From positions 1 to 58,188 of the forward strand of contig NZ_JALPRJ010000055.1 in the NCBI RefSeq assembly GCF_030464885.1: DNA of 58,188 nucleotides. Reading direction: 5' to 3'. The position numbers and the translations under genes were made by a program. The notes under the pieces are model-generated. The model had not been told where the DNA came from, searched no databases, and worked only from the letters and a program-made list of their open reading frames with translations. This document shows positions 41,492 to 50,487 of this stretch, in pieces (within the stretch, counting starts at the first letter, position 1; every line of letters starts with the position of its first letter). This DNA is from Caballeronia sp. SEWSISQ10-4 2. Its GTDB lineage: Bacteria; Pseudomonadota; Gammaproteobacteria; Burkholderiales; Burkholderiaceae.

Positions 41492-42220
41492 TCAGGCCGC
41501 CGCATCCAATTGGGAAGTGTCGCCCTCCAGATAGGCCGCCCGGACGGCAGGGTTGACCAGCAGGTCTGCACCGCTCCCTTCGAGGGCAATCTGCCCATGC
41601 TGGAGCACATACCCTCGATGCGCCACGCGCAACGCATGATGAGCGTTCTGTTCGACAAGCAGAATCGTCATGCCGAGTTGCTCGTTCAACTCCTTGATGA
41701 CCGAGAAAATCTTCTTGATGAAAAGCGGCGCCAGGCCGAGCGACGGCTCGTCGAGTAGCAGCAGTCTCGGCTGCGACATCAATGCACGTCCTATCGCGAG
41801 CATCTGCTGCTCGCCTCCTGAAAGTGTGCCGGCACGCTGCGAAGCCCGGCTTCTCAGGATCGGGAACGTCTCGTAGATCCGCTCGAGGTCAACTGCAGTC
41901 CGGCGATTGGCCGACGTATCGCCCATCAGTAGATTCTCGAGCACGGTCATCCGCTGAAAGATGCGGCGCCCTTCGGGCACGACTGCAATATCGAGCTTGC
42001 CGACCGCATGCGACGGCAGGTTCGTAATATTCTGCCCCTCGAATTCGACCATGCCGCCGCTGGCGCGGGGATAGCCGAAAATGGTATTCATCAGTGTGGA
42101 CTTGCCTGCGCCGTTTGCGCCGATCAACGTGACGATCTCGCCCGTATTCACGCCCAGGTTGACCCCGCGTAGTGCCTGGACGCTGCCATAGTGGGCACTG
42201 AGTTCGGTAATCTTAAGCAT
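41492..42220 (-). CDS. livF: Branched-chain amino acid-type ABC transporter ATPase
   Basis: A 242-residue LivF-type ATPase. Walker A GANGAGKSTLMN is near residues 35-46, the signature LSGGEQQMLAIGRAL near 133-147 and Walker B LLLLDEPSLGLAP near 153-165. It starts inside the end of livG (8-base overlap), so translation is coupled. It is the last gene of a five-gene Liv operon and forms the nucleotide-binding pair with LivG. The importer could carry an amino acid, or, as in several relatives, an aromatic or dicarboxylic acid. Confidence 0.93.
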   Translation of the reverse strand: MLKITELSAHYGSVQALRGVNLGVNTGEIVTLIGANGAGKSTLMNTIFGYPRASGGMVEFEGQNITNLPSHAVGKLDIAVVPEGRRIFQRMTVLENLLMGDTSANRRTAVDLERIYETFPILRSRASQRAGTLSGGEQQMLAIGRALMSQPRLLLLDEPSLGLAPLFIKKIFSVIKELNEQLGMTILLVEQNAHHALRVAHRGYVLQHGQIALEGSGADLLVNPAVRAAYLEGDTSQLDAAA

Positions 42221-43064
42221 GAGCTGCTTTCTCCTGCGATGCGTCATCGTGTGAAGATGTCTCGTCGTCCTCTCCAAGGTAGGCGCTGATCACCTCGGGA
42301 TTTGCCTTGATCTCGGCAGGCAGCCCTTCTGCAATCTTCTTCCCGTGATTGAGCACGACAATATGATCTGAAACCTTCATGACGACGCTCATATCGTGCT
42401 CAATCAACAGTATGCCAATGCCCTGATCCCTGGAGAGGGAAGTCAACAGCGCCGTGAGTTCCGCCGACTCGCGCGGATTGAGGCCGGCGGCTGGCTCATC
42501 GAGGCAGAGCAGAATCGGTTCAGCGCACATTGCACGCGCGATTTCAACGCGACGCTGTACTCCATACGGCATGTCACCCGCAGGTTTGTTGGCGATATCC
42601 CGAACGCTCAAGCGCTCGAGCCACGTCAAGGCGCTTTCTATCGCCTTGTCGTTGGCGCGCCGAAACGACCTCGAATTCAGCGCTCCAGCAATCGAGAACC
42701 TCGACGCCTCCTGCAGGACATTGTGCTGGGCGATCATCAGGTTTTCGAGCACTGTCATACGCGCAAACAGCCGTATGTTCTGAAACGTCCTCACGACCTG
42801 GCCGACCCGCGCGACATCCACGTTCCTCATTGCATCGAGTCGAAGTTCGCCGCGTTGTGGATGTCGCAGTTTGACGGAGCCTTTCGTCGGTTTATAAAAG
42901 CCGGTCAGGCAGTTAAAGAAGGTCGTCTTTCCGGCCCCGTTCGGCCCGATCACCGCAGTTACCTCTCCTGCACGCGCGGTCATGGACAGGTCTTCGATTG
43001 CACGAAGTCCACCAAACTGCATGGTCAGATTCTCAACGCTGAGCAACGAATTGGAGCCGTTCAT
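42213..43064 (-). CDS. livG: Branched-chain amino acid-type ABC transporter ATPase
   Basis: A 283-residue LivG-type ATPase, slightly longer than usual through a hydrophilic C-terminal tail. Walker A GPNGAGKTTFFNCLTG is near residues 37-52, Walker B LLCLDEPAAGLNPRE near 180-194 and the switch His in LLIEHDMSVVM near 215-225. The signature region reads MPYGVQRRVEIARAM, the degenerate form normal for LivG proteins. Its ATG overlaps the livM stop as ATGA, and its end overlaps livF. Confidence 0.93.
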   Translation of the reverse strand: MNGSNSLLSVENLTMQFGGLRAIEDLSMTARAGEVTAVIGPNGAGKTTFFNCLTGFYKPTKGSVKLRHPQRGELRLDAMRNVDVARVGQVVRTFQNIRLFARMTVLENLMIAQHNVLQEASRFSIAGALNSRSFRRANDKAIESALTWLERLSVRDIANKPAGDMPYGVQRRVEIARAMCAEPILLCLDEPAAGLNPRESAELTALLTSLSRDQGIGILLIEHDMSVVMKVSDHIVVLNHGKKIAEGLPAEIKANPEVISAYLGEDDETSSHDDASQEKAAHA

Positions 43065-44347
43065 CGATTCGCCTCCACGCCCGGAGCGCTCACAGTCGCA
43101 CGGCGATGGCTGATGAGTCCGCCGGGCCGCACGATCATGATAAAGACCATGGCAATACCAAAGAGCAGCATTCTGTACTCGGCGAAATCACGTCCCAGTT
43201 CAGGCAAGATCACGAGCAAGGCTGCCGCGAGCACAACGCCCAACTGGCTCCCCATGCCACCCAGCACGACGATCGCAAGAATCGTGGCCGACTCCGAAAA
43301 TGTGAAGCTCTCTGGAGAGATGAAGCCCTGCCGTGCCGCGAAGAACACGCCGGCGAATCCGGCCAGCATTGCACCGGTCGCGAAAGCCGACAGCTTCACG
43401 TTCGTCACATTGATGCCCATTGCTTTGCAGGCGATTTCGTCTTCGCGCACCGCCTCCCACGCGCGCCCCACAGGCAAGCGCCTCAGCCTGGAGACAAGGA
43501 GGTTTGTCAGCAGCGCGAGTGCCAGGATCAGGTAGTACAGAAAGACGACCCTCTGAGCGGGCGAGTAATCGAGACCAAACACGGTGGCAAACGTCGGACC
43601 ATCGCTGGATGCCTGCATCGGAAGCCCAAAGAACGTCGGCTTTGGAATCGACGAAATGCCGTTTGGTCCGCCCGTGAGGTCACCCCAGTTCACAAGCAGC
43701 AGCCGGATGATCTCTCCGAATCCGAGCGTGACGATCGCCAGATAGTCGCCTCTGAGTCTGAGCGTCGGGTAGCCAAGCAGCATGCCGAATGCCGCAGCAA
43801 GGCCACCGGCGATAGGGAGTGACTCCCAGAAACCAAAGCCAAAATGCGTCGAGAGCAGACCGTAGGTGTACGCGCCTACCGCATAGAAGGCGACATAGCC
43901 AAGATCGAGCAGACCAGCCAGACCGACGACGACATTCAGACCCCAACCCAGCATCACGTAAATGAGGACCGTCGTAGCCGTATCGACGACGTAGCGGTTT
44001 CCTGCAAATAGTGCGGGCAACAGCACGGCGAAGGCCACGCATGCCGCGCCGACCCACACCAGCGAACCGTTCCCCGCGATTTCAGGCGCGGGCCTTGCAC
44101 GCAGGCGCCGCCTTGAAAGAAAACTGAACCGCTGCAGCAGCCACTGCAATATCAGGCGGCCAGCAAAGGCAACCACAACGAAGGCCGCCAGCAGTGCCCA
44201 TCGTGTTTCGACCCGCAGGCCGTTTGCTCCGTCTCGCGTGGTCAGTCCCAGCATTGGCAAGCCCACGAGGCCTGCAACCAGCGCGGCGCCGAGCGCATCC
44301 CTAATGCGAAACTGGATATCCATTTTTTGCATGGTTGTCGAGCTCAT
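43061..44347 (-). CDS. livM: Branched-chain amino acid-type ABC transporter permease
   Basis: A 428-residue LivM-type permease with roughly ten membrane helices. About 110 residues precede the conserved core (YVVDTATTVLIYVMLGWGLN near 118-137), as in the long E. coli-type LivM. The core includes GLAGLLDLGYVAFYAVGAYT and the coupling loop VGRAWEAVREDEIACKAMGI near 300. The start shares one base with the livH stop. It pairs with LivH to form the channel. Confidence 0.93.
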   Translation of the reverse strand: MSSTTMQKMDIQFRIRDALGAALVAGLVGLPMLGLTTRDGANGLRVETRWALLAAFVVVAFAGRLILQWLLQRFSFLSRRRLRARPAPEIAGNGSLVWVGAACVAFAVLLPALFAGNRYVVDTATTVLIYVMLGWGLNVVVGLAGLLDLGYVAFYAVGAYTYGLLSTHFGFGFWESLPIAGGLAAAFGMLLGYPTLRLRGDYLAIVTLGFGEIIRLLLVNWGDLTGGPNGISSIPKPTFFGLPMQASSDGPTFATVFGLDYSPAQRVVFLYYLILALALLTNLLVSRLRRLPVGRAWEAVREDEIACKAMGINVTNVKLSAFATGAMLAGFAGVFFAARQGFISPESFTFSESATILAIVVLGGMGSQLGVVLAAALLVILPELGRDFAEYRMLLFGIAMVFIMIVRPGGLISHRRATVSAPGVEANR

Positions 44348-45264
44348 CAGACTTTCTCCACCTCTGGCCGGCCAAGCAGGCCCGAAGGACGGAACATCAG
44401 AACAATGATCAGGATGACGAACGTGGCCACATCCTTGTATTCGGGAGAAAGGTATGCTGCCCAGAATGCTTCAATCAAGCCGATGATCAGACCGCCAAGC
44501 ATCGCGCCGGGGATTGATCCGATTCCGCCCAAAACCGCTGCGGTAAAGGCCTTGATACCCGCCTGAAAGCCAATTGAGAAGTCGATCACGCCGTAGTAGA
44601 TCGTCACCATGACGCCGGCGACGGCAGCTAGCGCCGCGCCAATCATGAACGTAAGGGCGATAATCCTGTCGACGTCATAGCCGAGGAACTGCATCATCCG
44701 TTGATCTTGCTCACACGCTCGCTGCTGCCTGCCGAAAGGCGTCTTATTGATGAACAACGTGAACGCGGACATCAGGACGACGGTCACGATGACGATGAGG
44801 AGCTGGACGTAAGAGACGTACGGTCCGTGCAATCCCTCATTAGAGAAAAGATTCACGCCGCCCGTCACAAGCGGCGGGATCGACTTGACTCGTGCACCTT
44901 GAGTAAGCTGAACCATGTTCTGCAAAAAGATAGAAATCCCGATTGACGAGATCAGCGGCGCGAGACGATTGGAGCCTCGAAGCGGCCGGTAGCCGACGCG
45001 TTCGACGGTCCAGCCGAATACGGACGTCAGTGCAATCGAGACGATCAAAGTAATGGCAATACTCGCCACCACAGACGAGATCCCGCCACTCGCGAGAAGC
45101 GTGAAACACGTCACGGCGATGAATGCACTGACCATATAAATATCGCCGTGAGCGAAGTTGATCATGCCGATAATGCCGTAGACCATCGTATAGCCGATCG
45201 CGATCAGGCCGTAGACGGCGCCTAATGTCAGCCCATTAATCAGTTGTTGCAATGCCTGGCTCAT
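44347..45264 (-). CDS. livH: Branched-chain amino acid-type ABC transporter permease
   Basis: A 305-residue LivH-type permease with about eight helices: LTLGAVYGLIAIGYTMVYGI near residues 11-30 and the coupling loop TPFGRQQRACEQDQRMMQFL near 177-196 are family hallmarks. It lies 86 bases after the binding-protein gene and shares its terminal base with livM. It is the first membrane gene of the operon. Confidence 0.93.
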   Translation of the reverse strand: MSQALQQLINGLTLGAVYGLIAIGYTMVYGIIGMINFAHGDIYMVSAFIAVTCFTLLASGGISSVVASIAITLIVSIALTSVFGWTVERVGYRPLRGSNRLAPLISSIGISIFLQNMVQLTQGARVKSIPPLVTGGVNLFSNEGLHGPYVSYVQLLIVIVTVVLMSAFTLFINKTPFGRQQRACEQDQRMMQFLGYDVDRIIALTFMIGAALAAVAGVMVTIYYGVIDFSIGFQAGIKAFTAAVLGGIGSIPGAMLGGLIIGLIEAFWAAYLSPEYKDVATFVILIIVLMFRPSGLLGRPEVEKV

Positions 45265-45350
45265 GTCCTCTCCGGTGAATCTGCTTCAGAGGCGGTGCCG
45301 TGGACAGACGCACCGCCTCATTCCGTATTGCAAAGACTGGAAAGGACTTA

Positions 45351-46466
45351 TCACTTCACGTAGTCATAGTTGTTGCCGTTCCAACGGTAGACCACATAGC
45401 CGGGGCTCTTGAGATCGCCTTTCGCATCGAAGTCCACTTGACCGACTACCGTATTGAAGGAGGCGTTGTGGAGCTGCTTCACGATCGCCGCATAGTCTGT
45501 GGAATTGGCCTTCCTGGCTGCCTCTGCGAAAACCTGCATCGCGGCATACGAGTACAGCATGTAGCCTTCCGGCTCGATCTTCTGCGCGCGGAAGGTCGCC
45601 ACGACCTTTGCGGCCGCGGCACTCTTGCGCGGGTCGGGCGGGAAGGTGAATAGCACCTTGCTGATTTCCGGTCCCGCCGCAGTGACCAGTTCATTGTTCG
45701 TGAGCGTGTCGCCGCCCAGGATCGTAAGATTCAGCCCTGCCTGCGCCGCTTGCCGCAGAATCAGCGCAACTTCCTGGTAGTACCCGCCGTACGCAAGGAT
45801 CTGAACGCCGTTCGCCTTCAGTTTGCTGATAAGGCCTGAATAGTCCTTTTCACCGGCTGTGATCGACGCGCGCAGCGCCACGGGCGTCTGCTTTGCTGCG
45901 AAATCCTTGGCGACCTCGTCGGCGAGACCGCCCCCATATGCGGTCTTGTCGTCGATGACCGCGATTTTCTTGCCCTTGAAATGCGCAGCGATATAGTCGG
46001 CTGCAACCTGTCCTTGCTGATCGTCCCTGCCGGTAATACGGAAGATTCCCTTGAGGCCGCGTTCCGTGATTTTCGGGTTGGTCGACACGGTGACCTGCGG
46101 GATCTGCGCGTCGTTGTAGACGTCCGATGCTGGCAAAGTGGAACTGGAACACCAGTGACCGTCGACGAACGCCACCTTCTGATTGACGAAACTGTTGGCA
46201 ACCGAAACTGCCTGCTTTGGATCACACACGTCGTCACCGACAACCAGACTGAGTTGCTGCCCTAGCACGCCGCCCGAAGCGTTGATGTCTTTCACCGCCT
46301 GTTCCGCGCCCTTACGAAACTGATCGCCCCCCGAGGCATATTCCCCCGTCATTGGGCCAGCCACGCCCACCAGAACACTTGCATCCGCGGCGACCGAGCA
46401 TGCCAAAGCCAACCCGCCCATGCTCAGTACTGCACCCATTCCAACCAATCCTTTCCGGCCGTTCAT
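45351..46466 (-). CDS. Branched-chain amino acid-type ABC substrate-binding protein (LivK-like)
   Basis: A 371-residue periplasmic binding protein. A signal peptide (MNGRKGLVGMGAVLSMGGLA, then LACSVAADA) is followed by VLVGVAGPMTGEYASGGDQF and LVVGDDVCDPKQAVSVANSF. The ATG at 46466 has TTGGAG six bases before it; in-frame ATG and TTG codons just upstream were rejected. It is the first gene of the livHMGF operon and defines the cargo specificity, which cannot be deduced by eye. It differs clearly from the other binding protein at 18978. Confidence 0.93.
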   Translation of the reverse strand: MNGRKGLVGMGAVLSMGGLALACSVAADASVLVGVAGPMTGEYASGGDQFRKGAEQAVKDINASGGVLGQQLSLVVGDDVCDPKQAVSVANSFVNQKVAFVDGHWCSSSTLPASDVYNDAQIPQVTVSTNPKITERGLKGIFRITGRDDQQGQVAADYIAAHFKGKKIAVIDDKTAYGGGLADEVAKDFAAKQTPVALRASITAGEKDYSGLISKLKANGVQILAYGGYYQEVALILRQAAQAGLNLTILGGDTLTNNELVTAAGPEISKVLFTFPPDPRKSAAAAKVVATFRAQKIEPEGYMLYSYAAMQVFAEAARKANSTDYAAIVKQLHNASFNTVVGQVDFDAKGDLKSPGYVVYRWNGNNYDYVK

Positions 46467-46893
46467 AACCATCTCCAAGAGCAGGCTTCGATGCAGGAAC
46501 GAACAGGTCTCAGCTATCGTTCCCGGGTATTACCTCGCTTTCACTGCCGCGAGATAGATCGAAGGTTGCCGACACCAAAAACTGGCTGGAATTTGATTGT
46601 GCGAAAGCGGGGATTAGGTAGAGGCTAAAGATGCGCAACGGCGGCATTCCGTTGCGGGAAATCGCACAGTTTTGAAAATCCGCTTGCCAGGCAACCGTGT
46701 AAACGACTACGTTTGCAGACTTGCTGGATCCCTCACCTCACGCGGAGCCTAGGGTATTTTTTGTCTGCTCCTGATTGACCCACGCTCAGCATCTGACCTA
46801 CATTCAAGTTTCCGCTGGATCTTCCCCCGTCGAAAACAAACGCCCGCGTCGCGCCATAACATGGCATGGCATATATCCATAGAATCGCTTTGT
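46467..46893. other. Divergent promoter region of the Liv operon and thioesterase
   Basis: About 430 bases without a gene. A dyad with perfect 8-bp arms lies at 46634-46656, roughly 170 bases before the Liv binding-protein start. The region around 46560-46690 should hold regulatory sites for the Liv operon. Confidence 0.55.
46634..46656. promoter_or_regulatory. Perfect 8-bp dyad, candidate operator
   Basis: CGCAACGG at 46634-46641 and CCGTTGCG at 46649-46656 with a 7-base spacer, upstream of the Liv binding-protein gene. It could be a regulator site or an RNA hairpin. Confidence 0.4.
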
Positions 46894-47337
46894 ATGGCAC
46901 AGACCCCCGACCCCCTCTTCGCCGAGCGCATCCGCGCCAGCTTCATGCGCCAGAATGCGATGGCGTTGATCCACGCGACCTTGCCCGTGATCGAACACGG
47001 CCGCACCGAAATTCACCTGCCTGTTTGGAGCGGCGTCGAGCAGCAGCACGGCTTCGTACATGGCGGCGTCGTAGGCATGATTGCTGACTCTGCGGCCGGC
47101 TACGCTGCAATGACCTTGGTGCCGGCTAGTGCCTCAGTATTGACCATCGAATACAAGATGAATCTGCTCGCTCCGGCCGATGGCAAAACCTTGATCGCCC
47201 GTGGCCGGGTTGTCCGTCCCGGCCGGACGCTAATCGTCACTCAGGCAGAAGTGTTCGCTGTCAAGGACGGGCATGAAACACTTAGTGCACTGATGCAACA
47301 AACGATTATGGTGATGCATGACAAGGCGGAGAAGTAG
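46894..47337 (+). CDS. PaaI-type hotdog thioesterase
   Basis: A 147-residue hotdog protein of the PaaI group. The catalytic segment QQHGFVHGGVVGMIADSAAG near residues 50-69 contains the HGG motif and a following Asp; YKMNLLAPADGKTLIARGRV and RTLIVTQAEVF follow. Family members release CoA from stalled acyl- or phenylacetyl-type thioesters. The ATG at 46894 gives the usual family length; an ATG at 46861 would add 11 residues, and neither has a clear ribosome-binding site. It stands alone downstream of the divergent Liv promoter region. Confidence 0.85.
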   Translation: MAQTPDPLFAERIRASFMRQNAMALIHATLPVIEHGRTEIHLPVWSGVEQQHGFVHGGVVGMIADSAAGYAAMTLVPASASVLTIEYKMNLLAPADGKTLIARGRVVRPGRTLIVTQAEVFAVKDGHETLSALMQQTIMVMHDKAEK

Positions 47338-47552
47338 GACCTGGTTGGCGGCAGCCTGGCCAGTCTGGCCAGCCTCGCGAGACGAGTTCGGCGGTGCCGA
47401 TGAGCTTTGGTATGGAGCCGCATTCGGCCCGCTGACATAGGTGCAATTCCGGGCCGAGGCGCTCAGTCGACTTCTCAGGAACAAACAAATGGTGTTGCTT
47501 CGCATCCGGCGAGTGCGAAATTTGTGAACCTTTTTAAATTCGAGTATTGAAT

Positions 47553-48383
47553 ATGTCGGGATATCTTCAAGAAAGCGCGAGCACCGTGCACCGCAAAATC
47601 GTCACTGCGCCTTCACTATTGAACATGAAAAGCGCGGGCGAGAAAATTGCGATGCTGACCTGCTACGACGCCAGCTTCGCATCGCTGATGGACCGCTGTG
47701 GTGTTGATATGGTGCTGGCGGGTGACTCGCTCGGCAACGTGCTGCAGGGACACAGTACGACGCTTCCGGTCACGCTTGCCGATATCGCTTATCACACGGC
47801 GTCGGTCGCCCGAGGGAACCGATCTGCATTGGTGGCCGCTCACATGCCATTCGGTACTTATGCAAGACCGCAGTCTGCATTCGACAATGCAGTGAAGCTC
47901 ATGCAGGCGGGCGCACACATGGCCAAACTTGAAGGAGGTGCCTGGCTGGTCGATACCGTTAAATTTCTCACTGAGCGTGGCGTACCAGTTTTCGCTCGTC
48001 TGGGCCTGACGCCGCAATCCGTGCATCGACTCGGCGGGTTCAAGGTACAGGGCAAAAAAGCGGAAGACGCAGAGCTACTGAAAGCCGATGCTCTGGCACT
48101 GCAGACAGCAGGCGCATCTCTCCTCCTTCTTGAGGCCATTCCGACCTCACTGGGCAAGGAGGTGACGCAGATGCTTGACATCCCGACCATCGGTATTGGC
48201 GCCGGTCCGGACTGTTCGGGGCAAGTGCTTGTGATGCACGATATGTTGGGCGTGTTCCCCGGAAAGACCGCTCGCTTCGTCCGTAACTTCGTGGATGGGC
48301 AGTTAAGCATCGAAGCAGCGATCCGCGCCTATATCGAGGCCGTGAAGAACAATCTCTTTCCAGCACCGGAACACTGCTTTTGA
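47553..48383 (+). CDS. panB: 3-Methyl-2-oxobutanoate hydroxymethyltransferase
   Basis: A 276-residue PanB, which adds a hydroxymethyl group from methylene-tetrahydrofolate to ketoisovalerate, the first step to pantothenate. The metal and substrate sites are visible: YDASFASLMDRCGVDMVLAG with DSLGN near residues 36-61, AHMPFGTYA near 93-101, LEAIPTSLGKEVTQ near 191-204 (catalytic Glu) and GIGAGPDCSGQVLVMHDMLG near 211-230. No strong ribosome-binding site precedes the ATG. panC is absent and the surroundings are catabolic, so it is probably a second panB copy. Confidence 0.93.
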   Translation: MSGYLQESASTVHRKIVTAPSLLNMKSAGEKIAMLTCYDASFASLMDRCGVDMVLAGDSLGNVLQGHSTTLPVTLADIAYHTASVARGNRSALVAAHMPFGTYARPQSAFDNAVKLMQAGAHMAKLEGGAWLVDTVKFLTERGVPVFARLGLTPQSVHRLGGFKVQGKKAEDAELLKADALALQTAGASLLLLEAIPTSLGKEVTQMLDIPTIGIGAGPDCSGQVLVMHDMLGVFPGKTARFVRNFVDGQLSIEAAIRAYIEAVKNNLFPAPEHCF

Positions 48384-49123
48384 GCGGCGCCGCGGCAAAG
48401 CATTTCGTCTTCGTATCACGTAGGTTGCGCACCAGGTTCGCGCCGGCGACCGTTGTCGTGCGACGGTCCACGGTCTAGTCAGAGCCGATGCTCTAACGGC
48501 TGTGTGAAGCGTAGACGAACGGCCGTAGATGGCCGAAAGTACTCAGTCGTCGAAGTCGGTAGCGGGCAGTTGCCGCCTGCGTCAACGAATGGCTGGTCCG
48601 AAGCAGTGAGCAGGCGTAACAAGCCCAATGGACGAACGTCGGCTCAGGCCGATGAAGGAACGTTCGTCTCTGACTATCGAGTTTTCGTTCGCGCCCAGGC
48701 GATCAAGGGGCGTCAGCCTCAAGTCTCCAGCGCCGGTAAAACCCGCCTGAAACTCTCAGCATATGCCCGATGTTGTACGACGTCATTTAACTTAAAAACA
48801 ACACTTAACGCCGCCCCAACTCTCCTCAGATTCGCTATTACGCGGGAAAATTCAAATAAAACCCAATATTTAAAAGCCCGCTGGAAATTTTACTGGTGTA
48901 AACGCTGACGTCTCGCAGGTTGCACGAGATAAGTCATCTGACATACGATGCGTTCACATTACGTAACATACCTTACTGCTGCGAAATGTCGGGCTCGGTG
49001 GACAAGCACTCACCTGCGCCACGCGAACGAGTAAACGCGATGCGTGACAGCGCAACGCTCTAGCCAGACAGCGGCTGCGACCCACCGCGCAGCAACAGAA
49101 TACCGATTGGAGAGACGACCGTC
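48384..49123. other. Large intergenic gap with stem-loop and A/T-rich block
   Basis: About 740 bases between panB and the MFS gene. Features are a loose copy of the dispersed repeat at 48516-48537, a 38-base nested hairpin at 48631-48668 and a markedly A/T-rich block at about 48780-48900. The open frame through it is unlike a protein. TTGGAGAGACG just before 49124 is the MFS ribosome-binding site. Confidence 0.6.
48631..48668. repeat. Nested stem-loop
   Basis: GACGAACGT (48631-48639) pairs with ACGTTCGTC (48660-48668); inside, CGGC-TCAG-GCCG (48640-48651) forms a second small hairpin directly stacked on the left arm. It is perfect in both stems. Confidence 0.6.
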
Positions 49124-50419
49124 ATGGCAATCAAATTAAGGGGCCTGCGCTGGTGGATGATTGCCCTGCTGACGCTCGGCACGATCATGAACTACCTCGC
49201 GCGCAGCTCGCTAAGCGTTGCCGCCCCCACGGTCATGCAGGACCTGCATATCAGCACCGCCCAGTACGGCTGGATCACCGGTGCGTTCTTCGTGATGTAC
49301 CCGCTCGGCGGCCCGCTGACGGGTTACCTGATGGACCGTATCGGCCTGCGCTTCGGCTTCCTGATCTGCGGTGTCATGTGGTCCGTCGTGTGTATCGGCC
49401 ACGGCTTCGCGAACGGCTGGGTCGGTCTCTTCGTACTGCGCGGTTTGCTCGGCCTGGCTGAAGCGTCGTTCATCCCTGCAGGCATGCGCATGGCCGCGTT
49501 CTGGTTCCCGGCGCGCGAGCGAGGACTGGCGGCGGGCATCTTCAACATCGGCACGTCGATTGGTGCCATCGCCGCGCCACCACTGATCGCCTGGTCGATC
49601 CTCAAGTACAACTGGGAGATGGCCTTCATCATCGCAGGCTGTCTTGGCCTCGTATGGGCCGTACTGTGGATCATCTTTTACCGGCACCCCAGCGAGCACA
49701 AAGCGCTCACGGCGACGGAAGCCGCTTATATCGTTGAAGGTGAGCACGCCGAACTCTCCGACAGCGGCGCCAAACCCAACCTGCGGGCAATCTTCAAGCA
49801 GCGCAACTTCTGGGGCATCGCACTGCCGCGCTTCTTCGCCGATCCGGTGTGGACCACACTCGTGTTCTGGATGCCGCTCTACTTGCATCAGGCGCGCGGC
49901 TTCGACCTCAAGGCCATCGCCATGACCGCATGGCTGCCGTTCGTGGCGGCGGACGTTGGATGCCTGATGGGCGGATCGATTTCGCTGTACCTCAACAAGC
50001 GCTTCAATATCGCCGTGATCAACGGCAAGCGGATCGTTTTCACGATCGGCGCGGTGATCATGACCGCGATGGCCGGCGTCGGCTACGTGAAGGATCCCGG
50101 CATGGCGATCTTCCTGTTGTGCCTCGGCGGCTTCGCACACCAGACGCTTTCCGTCGCCGTCATCTCGATGTCCGCCGACCTGTTCCCGCGTCGTGAAGTG
50201 GCAACCGTCACGGGCTTTGCAGGTCTTTCGGCAGGGCTCGGCAACCTGATTTTCACGCTCGTGATCGGCGGACTTGTCGCGACCATCGGTTATGCACCGT
50301 TCTTCGTCGCGCTCGGTTTCGGTGACCTGATCGGCGTGGTCCTGCTCTGGACGCTCGTGCGACCGGCTTTGGTCAATCGCCGCACGGACGCCGGCGTACC
50401 GAGTCCCGCTAACGCCTAG
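49124..50419 (+). CDS. MFS transporter, anion:cation symporter family (sugar-acid permease-like)
   Basis: A 431-residue, 12-helix permease. The start LRGLRWWMIALLTLGTIMNY with LARSSLSVAAP near residues 5-35 and the loop motif GYLMDRIGLRFG near 67-78 are typical of the ACS family (hexuronate, galactarate, glucarate, 4-hydroxyphenylacetate or phthalate permeases). GFAHQTLSVAVISMSADLFP near 338-357 is also characteristic. GGAGAGACG precedes the start. The SMP-30 lactonase 68 bases downstream and the porin beyond point to uptake of a sugar acid or aldonate. The exact cargo is inferred. Confidence 0.88.
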   Translation: MAIKLRGLRWWMIALLTLGTIMNYLARSSLSVAAPTVMQDLHISTAQYGWITGAFFVMYPLGGPLTGYLMDRIGLRFGFLICGVMWSVVCIGHGFANGWVGLFVLRGLLGLAEASFIPAGMRMAAFWFPARERGLAAGIFNIGTSIGAIAAPPLIAWSILKYNWEMAFIIAGCLGLVWAVLWIIFYRHPSEHKALTATEAAYIVEGEHAELSDSGAKPNLRAIFKQRNFWGIALPRFFADPVWTTLVFWMPLYLHQARGFDLKAIAMTAWLPFVAADVGCLMGGSISLYLNKRFNIAVINGKRIVFTIGAVIMTAMAGVGYVKDPGMAIFLLCLGGFAHQTLSVAVISMSADLFPRREVATVTGFAGLSAGLGNLIFTLVIGGLVATIGYAPFFVALGFGDLIGVVLLWTLVRPALVNRRTDAGVPSPANA

Positions 50420-50487
50420 CGCGGTCATGGCGCAGATTAAGGACAGTGCAGCCGAAGCTGGCTGCACTGTCCGCTGAATACGACAGA

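Noticed and set aside
42396..43535. A 379-codon plus-strand open frame
   Set aside because: Antisense across the livG-livM junction, where overlapping start and stop codons define the real genes.
48453..48908. A 151-codon frame in the gap after panB
   Set aside because: Composition is not protein-like, it spans a hairpin and an abrupt A/T-rich block, and no ribosome-binding site is seen.
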